Source: [Leptolyngbya] sp. PCC 7376 | GTDB lineage: Bacteria; Cyanobacteriota; Cyanobacteriia; Cyanobacteriales; MRBY01 | Assembly (NCBI RefSeq): GCF_000316605.1 | Contig: NC_019683.1 | Span: forward strand, 4,200,036-4,264,035 | Length of the DNA: 64,000 bases | Direction: 5' to 3' | Shown here: positions 10,115-18,454 of the stretch, one piece after another | Numbering within the stretch: the stretch's first letter is position 1 | How the letters are laid out: every line of letters starts with the position of its first letter | The notes under the pieces: generated by a model | Told to the model about the DNA's origin: nothing | The model's database searches: none | The model's input: only the letters and a program-made list of their open reading frames with translations | Made by a program: the position numbers and the translations under genes

Positions 10115-10243
10115 TCCAGAACGTATTACGGCGATGAAGAGAATCTATATCTGGCAAATGTCCTAGACGCTCCTAAATATAGAAAACGTTAGAGAAATTT
10201 TTGAAACTCTACTCGATAATGATGGTGGGATAGGCAAGTAAAA

Positions 10244-10357
10244 GCGGCGGTGATTGGAACAACAATCCGAGGAACTGTCGGTCTGCGTATCGAAACAACA
10301 ATTCGCGCGACAACAGGAACAACAACATCGGTTTTCGGGTTGCCTGTTCTTTCCCCG
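10244..10357 (+). repeat. DGR template repeat (TR)
   Basis: This 114-bp non-coding template matches VR1, VR2 and VR3 without gaps. It is loaded with AAC/AAT codons aligned to the VR reading frame; about 29 adenines lie between the GATTGG block and the final ATC. Since VR substitutions occur at plus-strand adenines, the TR RNA must be read from the plus strand, opposite to avd and RT. TR lies about 130 bp from the avd start and about 200 bp before the start of target 2, so it may be part of the target 2 leader transcript. A -10-like GATAAT at 10215-10220 is a weak promoter candidate. Confidence 0.95.
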
Positions 10358-10554
10358 TACTTCCTTGTGCCAGAGTTGGCGGGTGGGAATTCGTCGAGAG
10401 TGTGAAGGGGAGTCCAGACCTATTCCGGCGATGTCTAGAGGTTTCTCTAGGTATCCGAAAATCAAAGGGGCTAGAGGGCTTAGTAGGTTTAGGTTCTAAA
10501 TGCGAAACGTTGTCTAGCTCCGCCCTAATTGTGTAGAAATCTCCGGTAATCCAG
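10358..10554 (+). ncRNA. Probable DGR RNA spacer region between TR and target 2
   Basis: No credible ORF exists on the plus strand here. In known DGRs the RNA downstream of TR is structured and binds RT-Avd. Here the interval contains a small perfect hairpin, CTAGAG-GTTT-CTCTAG at 10435-10450, and is GC-richer than nearby intergenic DNA. That it is part of the functional DGR RNA is inference from position. Confidence 0.45.
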
Positions 10555-11436
10555 ATGCCGCGAATCATCTTAAGACAACGTCCTCAGACGGCTCAATATT
10601 TCACGGAAGACCTTGATGGTGTGGATCTGGATATGATGCAGATACCAGCAGGAACCTTCGTGATGGGGTCACCGGAGACAGAAGAGGACAGAGACGACGA
10701 CGAAGGCCCTCAGCATATGGTGAGAGTGTCAGAGTTTTGTTTGGGGAGGTATCCAATAACTCAAGCCCAATGGCGGGTTGTTGCGGGGTGGGAGCAGGTA
10801 GAACAAACATTAGAGCCTGAGCCATCAAACTTCAAAGGTGAGGATCTTCTACCTGTGGAGCAAGTGTCATGGCTGGATGCTAAGGAGTTTTGTGCGAGGC
10901 TAAATCAAAGAACGAAAGGGAAAAACTATAGGTTCCCCAGCGAAGCGGAATGGGAATATGCCTGTAGAGCAACTACGAAGATGCCTCCTAACCCTCCGGT
11001 GGGAGATGGCGGAGTGATTCAAATATGGAATCAGAAATATCACAAGCCATTTAGTTTTGGGAAGACGCTGACCTCAGAAATAGCCAACTATCGTGCGAAT
11101 TACACCTATGGCAGAGGGATTGAAGGCGAGTATAGACAGAAAACAACTCCTGTGGGTTCATTTCCAGCGAATGACTTTGGGCTGAGTGATATGCACGGAA
11201 ATGTAGGTGAGTGGTGTGAGGATGATTGGCATGGCGATTATAAAAATGCACCAACAGATGGCAGCGTATGGCTTGACGAAACAGATGACGAAGATACTCC
11301 AAAAGTAATACGCGGCGGTGATTGGTACAGCAATCCGAGGTACTGTCGGTCTGCGTGTCGAATCAACTATTCGCGCGTCTTCAGGGACTTCGACATCGGT
11401 TTTCGGGTTGCCTGTTCTTTCCCCGGGATCCCTTAA
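10555..11436 (+). CDS. FGE-sulfatase (C-type-lectin-fold) domain protein, DGR target 2
   Basis: This 293-residue paralogue of target 1 has the same plan: a short N-terminus, then a single FGE-like domain (MMQIPAGTFVMGSPETEED, PITQAQWRVVAGW, RFPSEAEWEYACRA, DFGLSDMHGNVGEWCEDDWH) ending in VR2. No signal peptide or membrane segment is seen. It lies directly downstream of TR. Its 3' flank (about 130 bp including the terminator) resembles that of target 1, so the cassette arose by duplication. It is likely a cytoplasmic binding protein working with, or competing with, the FGE domain of the 1110-residue vWA protein; this is inference. Confidence 0.88.
   Translation: MPRIILRQRPQTAQYFTEDLDGVDLDMMQIPAGTFVMGSPETEEDRDDDEGPQHMVRVSEFCLGRYPITQAQWRVVAGWEQVEQTLEPEPSNFKGEDLLPVEQVSWLDAKEFCARLNQRTKGKNYRFPSEAEWEYACRATTKMPPNPPVGDGGVIQIWNQKYHKPFSFGKTLTSEIANYRANYTYGRGIEGEYRQKTTPVGSFPANDFGLSDMHGNVGEWCEDDWHGDYKNAPTDGSVWLDETDDEDTPKVIRGGDWYSNPRYCRSACRINYSRVFRDFDIGFRVACSFPGIP
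11312..11425 (+). repeat. DGR variable repeat VR2
   Basis: Gap-free against TR over 114 bp, with 13 substitutions, all at TR adenines. One change turns TAT into TGT and creates a cysteine three residues after the conserved Cys. The 3' identity to TR extends two bases further than in VR1. Confidence 0.95.
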
Positions 11437-11528
11437 CACTTATCCCTTAACCCTCTGCAATTTTTTGTAGTATGCATGTAGGTTTTAGGCTAAGAAGATC
11501 AACATTGCAACAAATGAACTATGAAATC

Positions 11529-11551
11529 TCGCCGTGAGGCGATCATTTTTT
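11529..11551 (+). terminator. Rho-independent terminator after DGR target 2
   Basis: The stem TCGCC / GGCGA with loop GTGA is followed by TCATTTTTT. It is homologous to the terminator after target 1 and separates target 2 from the protease operon starting at 11654. Confidence 0.6.
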
Positions 11552-11653
11552 GAGATTGAGCAGTACTGGTTGATTATTTGTTTCAGAATTTTAGAGGTGT
11601 GCATCAATCACTGTAGATTTAGATAGAATGACCGAAATTGCTAAGGATTTAGT

Positions 11654-12094
11654 ATGGCGATTGTTGAGTTTAAGCGAGATGACGGGTCTTCTATCTATAT
11701 GGAAGTAGAGGACAAACTAGCTGGATCCACCCCTGCGACGCACCCCGATCTCGAAGGCTTAGCGGGTATTGGTGATGTTGCGGAGAATTTGATTCATGCC
11801 GCATCACAAACCTTTGAAGGCGCAATGTCCAGCATCAAAGATATTGGCAATAGTATCGGTGAAAATATTGTCCAAAGAGTGCAGGAAATGAATGAACCTG
11901 CGGATGAAGTTGAAGTGACGTTTGGTGTTAATCTGGCTGCGGATCTTGGGGCGATTGTCGCGAAAACTGGTGGCGAGGTTAATTACGAAATCACCCTGAA
12001 ATGGGATAACCGAGAGAAGAATAAGCAGAAAAAATTAGAACAGCAGCAGCGTCAACAACAGCAAGCTGAACAGACGGAAGATTCGGAAGAATAG
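11654..12094 (+). CDS. Trypco1-type (trypsin-co-occurring) protein
   Basis: This 146-residue protein has a beta-rich N-terminus (MAIVEFKRDDGSSIYMEVED), an amphipathic middle and a VEVTFGVNLAADLGAIVAKT motif followed by NYEITLKW; the tail is a Lys/Gln-rich coiled stretch. This matches the small Trypco1 (CU044_2847-like) family found beside trypsin-like proteases in bacterial conflict systems. Its stop is immediately followed by the ATG of the protease, so the two are translationally coupled. In such systems it is thought to be a partner or substrate of the protease; its molecular role is unknown. Confidence 0.7.
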   Translation: MAIVEFKRDDGSSIYMEVEDKLAGSTPATHPDLEGLAGIGDVAENLIHAASQTFEGAMSSIKDIGNSIGENIVQRVQEMNEPADEVEVTFGVNLAADLGAIVAKTGGEVNYEITLKWDNREKNKQKKLEQQQRQQQQAEQTEDSEE

Positions 12095-13987
12095 ATGGGT
12101 TTGAATCTAGTTACAGCAAGAATCCTGGAAAGGGATGGTATATCAACGGCTGGATCTGGGTTTCTGTTTTCGGGTCGCTATCTCATGACTTGTGCCCATG
12201 TTGTTCTGTTCGCTTTAGGTTTGAAAACAAATACTCAAGAGGTTCCGACAGGAGAGATTTCGCTGGAGTTTCCTTGTTTGGATGATGGTAGTGAGGACAA
12301 CGATGAAATTCGAATTTACAAAGCAAAGGTTGTGAAAGAGGGATGGCATCCGACGGTTGTGCCGAGAAAAGTATTAAAGGATGTGGCCGTACTGGAGTTG
12401 ATTGGTGATTCTCCAGACATTCTTAATCCGGTCGGTAATCTAGTTAAGTTCAAAACATTAACTCGTGAACAGCTAATTGGTCGCAAGATCGCTGCTTTTG
12501 GTTTCCCCAAGGGAAATGTTGATGGTGAAAATGCCTATGGTGAAGTCGTCGATATATCCGGTCGAGGATTAGTAGAGATTGATGGTGAGCAGCGTGGCTC
12601 AAAAATTAAACAGGGCTTTAGTGGCACTGCAATTTTTGACAGAGAGAATAAGGTTATTTTGGGGATTGCAAAAAGGGTTAATGCAGACGATCCAAATGCT
12701 AAGGTTGCTTTGATGATTCCAACCCGGCTACTCCTAAGGGCATGGGAGCCTCTTGCCTCATATTGTGAGAGTAATACAGTGGAGGATTTATTAGATATTC
12801 TGCAAACGCAGCAACCTATGGAAGCGTTAATCGCACAGCTATATTTCTCTATTTTGAAAGATAAAGGTGTTCTGCCGAGAGTCGCTGGAGATGATTCGCT
12901 TAATACCCTTGAGAAACAACTTGATGATTTATCAAAGCGTTCGGAATTACAGACATTAGTCCTACAACTGAAGGCAATTAAAGCTTCCGATACAGATTTC
13001 TGTGAGCAGCTAGAAACATGGCTGACTAAATATTTTCCTTCCTCTGTTGACACGAAAAAAGGTAAGGGAGGCAAAGGAAAAGACTCGCTTAAAATAGTTC
13101 GGAAACCAGCTTTGTTTCTGAAATTTGAGCGTAGTACACCACTACCGGGACAATCGAAAAAGTCAGTTGTTGCTAAGGCATGGCTGATACAAGATATAGA
13201 CCAATATCATCGTCATAATTGTGCTGAGAAAACTTACTTTATTGGTGAAACTGATATCGACTTAGCCTGTAAAAAGTCGATGACAGCCTATGTTAATTCG
13301 GTGTCTCGTCAGTGTCATAGTTATCTAGCTCAAACTGAAGAAGAGACGATTTGTATACAACGAATCTATTTTTCATTCCCAACGATCGCCAGCCTGTACC
13401 AGAAATCAAAGCTTTGTCATCTCGATGCATGGTTAAAGGAATCATTCTCTGGGTTGTGTATTGGGGAGAAATGCCCAATTATTTTGAATCTGGAAGAAGA
13501 GCAGGATAATCTGGCAAAAAATCCGGAGTTTATTCAAACAGCAATCTTACGACGGGCAAAATCGAAACTTGTCAGTCAGAGTTTAGATGACCCGACAACT
13601 GCACTGATTGAGGTTCTGCCCCACACTCCAGTCAAACAATTTAAGCTCAATATCTATCCAGAAAGTCGGGCGGCGATCGCCTTTGAAAAGTACCTAACCT
13701 CCCAGAAGCGAGAAGAGGTTATTTTCGAGACTTTAAAAGCAGGTTTGATCATCGTGGTCTGGACAAAGAAAAACTGCGATCGCCTAAAGAGAAATTCCCG
13801 CAAGGCATTGGAAGAGCTGTTTGAGGACTGTTTGCTAAAAGATTTACCGCAGGCTATCTATGAAGCACGTCGAGATGCCTGTGATGCCCAGACTGAAGAA
13901 CATTGTGAGCACATTGGTAAAAATGTTGTGATCTTGTGGAACTTACCGAAGCCAACTAACCATTTACAATTACCTAAACCAGCCTAA
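12095..13987 (+). CDS. Trypsin-like serine protease with VMAP-type C-terminal region
   Basis: This 630-residue protein starts with a trypsin-like domain having a complete triad: His35 in TCAHVVL, Asp96 in KDVAVLEL and Ser176 in QGFSGTAIF. No signal peptide precedes it, so it acts in the cytoplasm. A helical linker (about 230-330) leads to a C-terminal domain of about 270 residues (from FLKFERSTPLPG to the end) that resembles VMAP-C of the vWA-MoxR-associated proteins. It is sandwiched between Trypco1 (abutting) and the MoxR ATPase (5 bp gap). The inferred role is the effector protease of a ternary conflict complex, kept silent until the vWA/sensor and ATPase are triggered. The N-terminal domain is clearly homologous to that of the protein at 39706. 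Confidence 0.8.
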   Translation: MGLNLVTARILERDGISTAGSGFLFSGRYLMTCAHVVLFALGLKTNTQEVPTGEISLEFPCLDDGSEDNDEIRIYKAKVVKEGWHPTVVPRKVLKDVAVLELIGDSPDILNPVGNLVKFKTLTREQLIGRKIAAFGFPKGNVDGENAYGEVVDISGRGLVEIDGEQRGSKIKQGFSGTAIFDRENKVILGIAKRVNADDPNAKVALMIPTRLLLRAWEPLASYCESNTVEDLLDILQTQQPMEALIAQLYFSILKDKGVLPRVAGDDSLNTLEKQLDDLSKRSELQTLVLQLKAIKASDTDFCEQLETWLTKYFPSSVDTKKGKGGKGKDSLKIVRKPALFLKFERSTPLPGQSKKSVVAKAWLIQDIDQYHRHNCAEKTYFIGETDIDLACKKSMTAYVNSVSRQCHSYLAQTEEETICIQRIYFSFPTIASLYQKSKLCHLDAWLKESFSGLCIGEKCPIILNLEEEQDNLAKNPEFIQTAILRRAKSKLVSQSLDDPTTALIEVLPHTPVKQFKLNIYPESRAAIAFEKYLTSQKREEVIFETLKAGLIIVVWTKKNCDRLKRNSRKALEELFEDCLLKDLPQAIYEARRDACDAQTEEHCEHIGKNVVILWNLPKPTNHLQLPKPA

Positions 13988-13992
13988 GCATC

Positions 13993-15081
13993 ATGAGTAA
14001 GAAGTCACCAGATTGGTATGTATTTAAGGGTAATGACGCGGACGGTAAGATCAATGTGATCGGTTTAGCGAACGATGATCTACCGCCAGCTCCACCTTGG
14101 CGAACTTTTGGTGCAGAGCAATCAGAGTCAGATGGTAAAGAAGGCGATCGCCCTAAGAAACGTGGCGAGACATTTCAGGTTAGAGAACACGAAAAAGAGA
14201 TGATTAATGCGGCGTTGTTTTTGCGTCGTCCTCTGCTCATCACTGGTAATCCCGGTACTGGGAAATCATCCCTCGCCTATGCTGTCGCGCATCAGTTGGA
14301 ATTAGGCGAAGTTCTTTATTGGCCGATCACTACCCGCACAACTCTAAAGGATGGTCTTTATAACTATGATGCGATCGCCCGATTGCAGGATGTGAAAGAT
14401 CCAGATGCTGGCGAGAGAAGTATCGGAGACTATATACGATTGGGGCCATTAGGGACGGCGTTACTGCCTTCGGACAAACCAAGGGTATTGATTATTGATG
14501 AGATTGATAAAAGCGATATCGATTTACCCAATGATTTGCTTACGGTTTTTGAGGAAGGAAAATTTATCATTCCAGAATTAGAACGGCTTAAGCAAGAATT
14601 TAATTCTGGTAAAAAGACTAATGACTCAAAGGTTTGGGTTAGGACTTCCTACAGCGACGATGAAGAAAATACGAAGGGCGATCGCCGCAAAGAAATCAAG
14701 AATGGTTTGGTGAGCTGTACATCCTTTCCTTTCATTGTGTTGACCAGTAATGGTGAGCGTGATTTCCCAGCCCCATTTTTACGGCGTTGTTTGCGGCTGA
14801 CGATGGAGAATCCCACAAAGGAAATGTTGACTGATATCGTCAAAGCGCATTTCAAAGATGAATTTGATGAGACGAAAATTGATAGCAAGCTCGTTAAAGA
14901 CATGATTAAAAACTTTCATGATCGCATCAAGACTGGCGCTGAAACCCTTGCTACGGATCAGCTCTTAAATGCTGTTTATATGGTGCTCAACAATCGGTGT
15001 GACGGCAAAATCAAAGGGAAGGATGATTTGGTCAAAATCCTAACGAAAGACCTCGGGATGGTTGAAGGAGATTTTGAGTAA
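13993..15081 (+). CDS. MoxR-type AAA+ ATPase
   Basis: This 362-residue ATPase has Walker A GNPGTGKSS (about 85-93), Walker B VLIIDEIDKSD (about 165-175), a sensor-1-like FIVLTSNGERDFP and an arginine pair in FLRRCLRL, all typical of the MoxR/RavA branch. MoxR ATPases remodel vWA-domain partners. Here it lies between the protease and the vWA-like protein, and its 3' end overlaps the start of the latter by 20 bp. This tight order supports one transcript and one complex. Confidence 0.88.
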   Translation: MSKKSPDWYVFKGNDADGKINVIGLANDDLPPAPPWRTFGAEQSESDGKEGDRPKKRGETFQVREHEKEMINAALFLRRPLLITGNPGTGKSSLAYAVAHQLELGEVLYWPITTRTTLKDGLYNYDAIARLQDVKDPDAGERSIGDYIRLGPLGTALLPSDKPRVLIIDEIDKSDIDLPNDLLTVFEEGKFIIPELERLKQEFNSGKKTNDSKVWVRTSYSDDEENTKGDRRKEIKNGLVSCTSFPFIVLTSNGERDFPAPFLRRCLRLTMENPTKEMLTDIVKAHFKDEFDETKIDSKLVKDMIKNFHDRIKTGAETLATDQLLNAVYMVLNNRCDGKIKGKDDLVKILTKDLGMVEGDFE

Positions 15082-18000
15082 GGCAATCCTAGACAAACCG
15101 CTAGAGGGTTTCATCACTACACTGGGACGCTCAGATTTGCTGCTGACCAAAAATCCTCAGAGTACTTGCGCAGATGATCTTGATATTGCCGATATGCTCT
15201 GGCTAGCTCAACAAATACAGGAGCGATCGCCGGATATTACTGAGACAGAAGATGAAAGCTCGGATGATCAGGCAAGTAATGAGAATCGTGGTGATCGCCG
15301 TCCAGCTCAAGGAACATCCTCCAGTACAGTTTCAGGCAACTACAATAGCCCACCACCAAAGGCAGATATCACTACCCAAGGTGAGCAATCTAAATTTGAA
15401 GGGCGATCGCCACAGATGGATAGCCTGCCGATTCGTGTCCCTAAAGCTCCAACATTCTTAAAAACTCGTCTAATTCGACAGGCTTTTCGTCCCCTACGTC
15501 GTAAGGTTCCTTCAAAAACCACACAGGTAGTCGATGTAGACAAAACTGTAGAGGCGATCGCCGAAAGATTAATTTATGGTCAGGAATTTTGGTCGGTGGA
15601 AACCAAACCAGAACGGGAACGATGGCTTAATGTCGAACTCGTGATCGAAGTGACCGAATCAAATATGATTTGGCAAGAGATGATCGATGAGTTTCAGAAG
15701 ATATTAGAAACCCACGGCGCTTTCCGAAAAATCCGAGTATGGAACCTGAAACCAGATCGCCATGGTATTGTTCTGGAGTCTCGGCATCGCAGTAAAAAAC
15801 GGCAACGCAAACATCGTCTCAAAGAGCTATGTCATCCAGAACGACGGAGCATGATTCTACTCGTTAGTGATTGCACTTCTGCGCTTTGGGAAGAGGGAAA
15901 AATCTACCCGACATTACACAAATGGTCTCAGTCCACCATGCTCGGTCTGGTGCAGCTTTTCCCGGAGAGTCGCTGGCAAAGTACATGGCTCGATCATGGT
16001 CAAAAGTTCTTCGCGAAATCCAGTGATATGGGGTCGATCAACTCACGCTTAAAGCTGATCGATGTGCCAAATTATGCAAAGCCCCGTCTCAAAACACGAC
16101 AGGATTTGTTCTTGCCGATTCTGACAATGGAATGGGAGATGATTTACCAATGGTGTCGGGTGCAATCAGGTAATTCGATGGGGCGTATTCCGTTGTACGT
16201 CATCTATACCTCGAAGTTCTATGACTCGAAACGCAAGTCAAAACCAGATGAACAATCATCTGTAGAAACGGTTCCTACTGAACTCACCCCAGAAATGCGA
16301 GTAAATCGATTCTTGGCGACAGCGCTAATTCCTTCCCAGCAGTTAGCGGGTTTGATGTCGGCTGTGCCAGTGGATATGAGCGTGGTTAATCTCATTCGTA
16401 AGACGATGCTAAAAGATGCGGCTCCGCAACATGTGGCTGAGGTCTTTATGGGTGGGCTAATGGAAGCGGATCGCCAGAGTCCAGGGCGTTATGACTTTGT
16501 GAAGGGAGTCCGCAAAATCCTGAATGGTTTGATGCGACGGGATGAGCTTCTGCAAGTACTAGATGAACTATCAATCGAGATTGGGAAAGACCTCAATCGT
16601 CAGGTGAATAGCTTTATGGCGCTGTTAACCTTGTTGCCTTCCTACAGTGAAGTGGATAGAGAACGAGTATTACCATTTGCGCGGGTCAGTGTGGAGGTAC
16701 TGAGTAATCTTGGGGGTGAATACAGTTCCTTTGCCCGACAGGTGAAACTGGCAATGCCACCGCCACCACTGGAAGAAAGCAATCTACTGGAATATGAGTT
16801 TGAGACAGCAGTATTTCAAGAGAAGCAGCAACGGCAAGCGCTGATCGATGCCATCAATGCTCTTAGTGAAGAAAATCTTGACCTTGAGTCAATCTTTAGT
16901 CCGGTGAGAAGGGCAACGAGAAAACTGGTGAATGCTGCTCGTAGTACTCTCTGGATACTCGATCATGAGCAAAATGATCTTTGGGCTAAAATTCGGATGC
17001 CTGACGGTCATAGTAGTGAAATACGGACTCCCATTGATATTGGTTATGCGGGTAAGGTCGTAGCAGAAAATCTCAAGGATGATCGCCCCCAAGATGGGTA
17101 CATTCTCAACATTCAATTTGACTTATACGACGATCCTGATGCAGCAGGTTCTAAAACATCCGACCAACGGAGTGACTTTCGTACTTGTAGTTTGCTTTGT
17201 ATGCCCATCTTTAACCCCGATGGTGAATTAATTGGTGTGATCCAATTGGTAAACAAAGAAAAAGAAGGAGAGTTTCCTCCCTATAACCCAGAGAATTGGC
17301 CGGAAGCTCCAGAACAGTGGCGGGCGAGTTTTAGTGCGGACGATGAGGCGTTGATGCGCACCCTTAATACCCACATAGGGGAAGTTCTTCAAAAAGCCCT
17401 ATTACTCGATCAATACCCTCAATGGAAAACTCTGGAGTTTGAAACTGTTGATCTGATTATTGAGGATACGGTTACTTTTGAGTTTGAGACGGCAAGATTT
17501 GTAGGGGAAGAGCTAGAGCGGGAAACAAAAACGACTGAAGGTTTGATCGAAATACTGAAAGAAGGCTATACGCCTGAGGAAATGGCGACCTATGAAGGTG
17601 ACCAAGAGTTAGAGGCACAGCTTGGGCTAGAGATGGTGAGGATACCAGCAGGCACTTTTGTAATGGGTGCGCCGGAGTCAGATCGCAACAGTTTTGATAG
17701 AGAAAGACCACAGCATTTGGTGACTGTACCGGAGTTTTATTTAGGGCGCTTTCTCGTCACTCAGGAGCAATGGCGTGAAGTGGCTAGCTGGGAACAGATA
17801 GAGAGAAAATTAGAACCTGAACCATCTGAATCCAGTGGTAATGAGCGTTATCCAGTGGAGCAAGTGTCATGGCTCGATGCAAAGGAGTTTTGTGCAAGGC
17901 TGAGTCAAAGGACAGAAAGAGAGTATCGGTTACCAAGTGAGGCTGAGTGGGAATATGCTTGCAGAGCGATCGCCAGTTTTCAGTCATCAGTCACCAGTGA

Positions 18001-18394
18001 AGAGCGATCGCCACAAGCAGAGAAATCATTAATCCAAGACTGGAACGAGAATTATTATCAGCCCTATAGCTATGGTGATCGCCTGAGTCCAGAAGTTGCT
18101 TGCTACAACTCAAGTTCTCCAGTGGCAGTCGGTAGTTTCCTAGCTAATGGGTTTGGGATATATGACATGCCTGGCAACGTGTATGAGTGGTGTGAGGATG
18201 ATTGGCACGATAGCTATCAAAATGCACCAACTGATGAAAGTGCATGGCTAGATAAAAATAACAGTAATGCTTCAAAAGTAAGACGCGGCGGTGATTGGGT
18301 CAGCTATCCGTGGGACTGTCGGTCTGCGTATCGTGTCGACATTTCGCGCGACTTCAGGGACATCGACATCGGTTTTCGGGTTGCCTGTAGATAG
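15062..18394 (+). CDS. SAV_2336/vWA-like, GAF and FGE domain sensor protein, DGR target 3
   Basis: This 1110-residue protein opens with a helical N-terminus and a low-complexity acidic linker (about 55-120). A vWA-like SAV_2336-type region (about 130-560) follows, with strands VELVIEVTES and SMILLVSDCTSALW. A GAF domain (about 600-780, with ARSTLWILD and TCSLLCMPIFNPDGELIGVIQLVN) is next, then an FGE-like C-type-lectin-fold domain (about 857-1110) that ends in VR3. The start is uncertain: TTG at 15062 overlaps moxR by 20 bp, and TTG at 15074 lies 3 nt after AAGGAG. No membrane segment is seen. The domain set suggests a cytoplasmic sensor whose ligand-binding face is rewritten by the DGR and which signals to the MoxR ATPase and protease. 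Confidence 0.85.
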   Translation: MKEILSKAILDKPLEGFITTLGRSDLLLTKNPQSTCADDLDIADMLWLAQQIQERSPDITETEDESSDDQASNENRGDRRPAQGTSSSTVSGNYNSPPPKADITTQGEQSKFEGRSPQMDSLPIRVPKAPTFLKTRLIRQAFRPLRRKVPSKTTQVVDVDKTVEAIAERLIYGQEFWSVETKPERERWLNVELVIEVTESNMIWQEMIDEFQKILETHGAFRKIRVWNLKPDRHGIVLESRHRSKKRQRKHRLKELCHPERRSMILLVSDCTSALWEEGKIYPTLHKWSQSTMLGLVQLFPESRWQSTWLDHGQKFFAKSSDMGSINSRLKLIDVPNYAKPRLKTRQDLFLPILTMEWEMIYQWCRVQSGNSMGRIPLYVIYTSKFYDSKRKSKPDEQSSVETVPTELTPEMRVNRFLATALIPSQQLAGLMSAVPVDMSVVNLIRKTMLKDAAPQHVAEVFMGGLMEADRQSPGRYDFVKGVRKILNGLMRRDELLQVLDELSIEIGKDLNRQVNSFMALLTLLPSYSEVDRERVLPFARVSVEVLSNLGGEYSSFARQVKLAMPPPPLEESNLLEYEFETAVFQEKQQRQALIDAINALSEENLDLESIFSPVRRATRKLVNAARSTLWILDHEQNDLWAKIRMPDGHSSEIRTPIDIGYAGKVVAENLKDDRPQDGYILNIQFDLYDDPDAAGSKTSDQRSDFRTCSLLCMPIFNPDGELIGVIQLVNKEKEGEFPPYNPENWPEAPEQWRASFSADDEALMRTLNTHIGEVLQKALLLDQYPQWKTLEFETVDLIIEDTVTFEFETARFVGEELERETKTTEGLIEILKEGYTPEEMATYEGDQELEAQLGLEMVRIPAGTFVMGAPESDRNSFDRERPQHLVTVPEFYLGRFLVTQEQWREVASWEQIERKLEPEPSESSGNERYPVEQVSWLDAKEFCARLSQRTEREYRLPSEAEWEYACRAIASFQSSVTSEERSPQAEKSLIQDWNENYYQPYSYGDRLSPEVACYNSSSPVAVGSFLANGFGIYDMPGNVYEWCEDDWHDSYQNAPTDESAWLDKNNSNASKVRRGGDWVSYPWDCRSAYRVDISRDFRDIDIGFRVACR
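18285..18388 (+). repeat. DGR variable repeat VR3
   Basis: This VR is gap-free against TR over 104 bp with 16 substitutions, all at TR adenines. Identity stops at CGGGTTGCCTGT, two codons before the gene's stop, earlier than in VR1 and VR2. It lies 7.9 kb from TR, on the same strand as TR and the other VRs. Confidence 0.95.
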
Positions 18395-18454
18395 AGATTA
18401 TTACCTCTAATTTGCACTGAAACCCCGACCTTCAAATCACGAAGATCAGTATTA

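Noticed and set aside
10163-10568. Overlapping ORFs on both strands through the TR
   Set aside because: They overlap the TR and its spacer, lack plausible starts and domains, and the TR is explained as a non-coding template.
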